DNA from: Ulvibacter algarum
GTDB taxonomy: Bacteria > Bacteroidota > Bacteroidia > Flavobacteriales > Flavobacteriaceae
Assembly: GCA_947488905.1 (NCBI GenBank)
Contig: CANLBJ010000002.1
Coordinates: 62,001 to 126,000, forward strand
Direction: 5' to 3'
Length of the DNA stretch: 64,000 nt
The position numbers were made by a program, and so were the translations under genes. Position 1 is the first letter of the stretch, and every line of letters begins with the position of its first letter. Shown one piece after another: positions 62,539 to 64,000 of this stretch. Below the pieces are notes generated by a model. The model had not been told where the DNA came from. It saw only the letters and a list, made by a program, of their open reading frames with translations, and did no database searches.

Positions 62539-63537
62539 TTACTTAATTAGGTCACTGTATAAACGTTTTCCTTTTACAAAGTATTGCCACACGATGCTTT
62601 TCTGGGCAGCATAGCCTTTTTGTTTTTTAATTTTACGTCGTTTTACAATTGTATTAGGTAATAAACAGTAAAAACTAAAATGTGCTTTAAGGACTGCAAC
62701 AAAGTGTAAAGGTTTCATCTGCAATAATAATTGTATTGCTGCAACACCGTCAAGTAGCATTCTAACAAGTATTAAAAATACAACTTTTATTCCAGGTATA
62801 TTTTTAACCATCATTAATAAGGAGTTCCTAAAATTATAAAACGTTTTTTTTGGGTTCTGTGTTTCTAAGGTTGCACCACCCAGATGGTAGATTTTAGATT
62901 TTCCTATATATTTTATTTCTTTACCTAAACCGTGAAGGCGCCAGCATAAATCTATTTCTTCTTGGTGCGCAAAAAATGTTTCATCAAACCCTCCAGAGAT
63001 TTTAAAATCTGTGTTTCTAATAAACAAACAAGCACCAGTAGCCCAAAATATAGAAATGGTGTCGTCATATTGACCTTTGTCCTCTTCTATAGTGTTAAAA
63101 ATACGACCACGACAAAAAGGGTATCCTAAAGAATCAATAAAACCACCCGCAGCACCAGCATATTCAAAATGTGTTTTATTTTTATCATCTAGTATTTTAG
63201 GTTGTGCAGCTGCTAGGTTTTTGTCTTTCTGAAATTCACTAACAACAGGCACTAGCCAGTTTTTTGTAACTGCGACATCACTATTTAATAGAACTAAAAG
63301 GTCTTCGTTTAGATTTTTTAATGCTTCATTGTATCCTTTTGCATAACCACCATTTGTTGCGTTCTGTATAATTTTTACTGAAGGAAACTCACGTTGTACA
63401 AAAGCAACAGAATCATCTGTAGAGGCGTTATCTGCTACATAAATAATAGCATCACCAGAAAAGGCAACCACAGAAGGGAGGTATGTTTCTAATAATTTTT
63501 TACCATTCCAGTTAAGAATGACGACTGCAGTTTTCAT
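62539..63537 (-). CDS. GT2 family glycosyltransferase
   Basis: 332 residues. MKTAVVILNWNGKKLLETYL, VADNASTDDSVAFV and LLVLLNSDVAV (nucleotide-sugar/metal region), then GGFDETFFAHQEEIDLCWRLHGLGKEI with the catalytic acidic residues. The C-terminal 90 residues include hydrophobic stretches (GIKVVFLILVRMLLDGVAAI) that may dock to the membrane. Resembles rhamnosyltransferase-type GT2 enzymes of surface polysaccharide or glycoprotein synthesis. Donor and acceptor unknown. Divergent from bshC; TAATTTTG -7 box at 63542-63549. Confidence 0.9.
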   Translation of the reverse strand: MKTAVVILNWNGKKLLETYLPSVVAFSGDAIIYVADNASTDDSVAFVQREFPSVKIIQNATNGGYAKGYNEALKNLNEDLLVLLNSDVAVTKNWLVPVVSEFQKDKNLAAAQPKILDDKNKTHFEYAGAAGGFIDSLGYPFCRGRIFNTIEEDKGQYDDTISIFWATGACLFIRNTDFKISGGFDETFFAHQEEIDLCWRLHGLGKEIKYIGKSKIYHLGGATLETQNPKKTFYNFRNSLLMMVKNIPGIKVVFLILVRMLLDGVAAIQLLLQMKPLHFVAVLKAHFSFYCLLPNTIVKRRKIKKQKGYAAQKSIVWQYFVKGKRLYSDLIK

Positions 63538-63634
63538 ATTGCAAAATTACAGTCTTTTTTAAGATTTGTGTAATTAACAATACTTTAAAACGTACCAATT
63601 AAAAAGTGCTTATTTTTGTTACAAGATTAAATCT

Positions 63635-64000
63635 ATGCCAACCCAACACATTGCTTACTCAGATACAGGATATTTTTCAAAAACCGTTTGTGATTATTTA
63701 TCACGAGATACGTCTTTAAAGGATTTCTACGGAAATTTTCCAAACTTGGAGAATTTTAAAAATCAAATAAAACAGAAGTCAGAAAATTTTTCTCTGGAGT
63801 CACGAGCTACTTTAGTGGCACAATTAAATGAGCAGTATAAAGGTCTTTCGGTATCAAAAAGCACGCAAAAAAATATTGATTCATTAATAGATGGTAATTC
63901 ATATACCATCACCACTGGACATCAACTTAATCTTTTTACAGGGCCATTATATTTTTTATACAAGATTATATCGGTCATTAATCTTTCAGAAGAATTAAAC
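63635..64000 (+). CDS. bshC: Bacillithiol biosynthesis cysteine-adding enzyme BshC (partial, N-terminus)
   Basis: The first 122 codons are present before the window ends. MPTQHIAYSDTGYFSKTVCDYL and the highly conserved TTGHQLNLFTGPLYFLYKII identify BshC, the last enzyme of bacillithiol synthesis, which joins cysteine to glucosaminyl malate. Full length is about 530 residues, so only a quarter is visible. A TATTTTTG box at 63611-63618 precedes the ATG by 16 nt. Supports bacillithiol as the main thiol here, matching the ytxJ-like gene at 10751. Confidence 0.92.
   Translation, partial: MPTQHIAYSDTGYFSKTVCDYLSRDTSLKDFYGNFPNLENFKNQIKQKSENFSLESRATLVAQLNEQYKGLSVSKSTQKNIDSLIDGNSYTITTGHQLNLFTGPLYFLYKIISVINLSEELN

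Overview
The window is a low-GC stretch of chromosome (about 35% GC by eye) from a member of the Bacteroidota, almost certainly a marine Flavobacteriaceae (a Dokdonia-like genus would fit, but the sequence alone does not prove it). The evidence is: Bacteroidetes promoters of the form TTG-N19/20-TAnnTTTG; little Shine-Dalgarno signal; three secreted proteins with type IX secretion (T9SS type A) C-terminal sorting domains; many SPII lipoproteins; Bacteroidetes-restricted families (DUF4290, START-like, DUF2911, DUF6503); bacillithiol genes (a YtxJ-type protein and bshC); and a MurA with Asp in place of the catalytic Cys. There are no insertion sequences, prophage genes, CRISPR arrays, tRNAs or rRNAs. 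This is core chromosome with unusual regulatory DNA.

Layout. 1-5.7 kb: smpB (cut by the window edge), an M23 peptidase, small lipoproteins, CsbD and clpB. 5.8-10.6 kb: two secreted T9SS proteins that share a near-identical C-terminus and 3' hairpin. 10.7-20.1 kb: YtxJ, a TPR-like lipoprotein, fahA divergent from glyA, AlkD-like protein, cold-shock protein, a beta-helix lipoprotein and an odd Cys-rich single-pass membrane protein. 20.1-27.3 kb: glutamine cyclotransferase, the SRP RNA gene, an SDR, a transaldolase-like protein, a thioredoxin-fold lipoprotein without cysteines, a YbiT-like ABC-F protein and a fasciclin protein. 27.4-40 kb: pheT, TlpA-like lipoprotein, START-like protein, class IV aminotransferase, YqgE, HU, fmt, recQ with an AAA ATPase, then DUF493-DUF4290-murA. 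40.1-43.3 kb: coiled-coil membrane protein and an SRPBCC-SDR-photolyase operon. 43.5-51.7 kb: DUF2911 protein, an orphan TPP riboswitch, and the complete histidine operon (hisG-D-C-B-H-A-F-IE) led by a His-rich leader peptide and attenuator. 51.8-64 kb: CIA30-like protein, miaE, sialidase-like T9SS protein, UvrD-family helicase, two alpha/beta-hydrolase paralogues flanking an HVA1-like protein and a Sua5/YrdC protein, an OmpA-family lipoprotein, a GT2 glycosyltransferase and the start of bshC.

The most unusual signals are non-coding. (1) A structurally intact TPP riboswitch plus terminator (44493-44617) has no gene downstream on its strand and points at the 3' end of hisIE. (2) A his leader peptide with HHHHLH and a terminator (51560-51697) predicts ribosome-mediated attenuation of the his operon. 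(3) A 9-mer, TTTCCGAAG/CTTCGGAAA, occurs 17 times where well under one copy is expected, in different reading frames and between genes, sometimes as inverted pairs. (4) An intrinsic terminator is nested inside a promoter/start-codon region (31813-31855), so the promoter probably starts within the hairpin. (5) A copy of the SRP RNA 3' end lies 134 bp downstream of the gene.

Coordinates of small sites were read by eye and may be off by a base or two.
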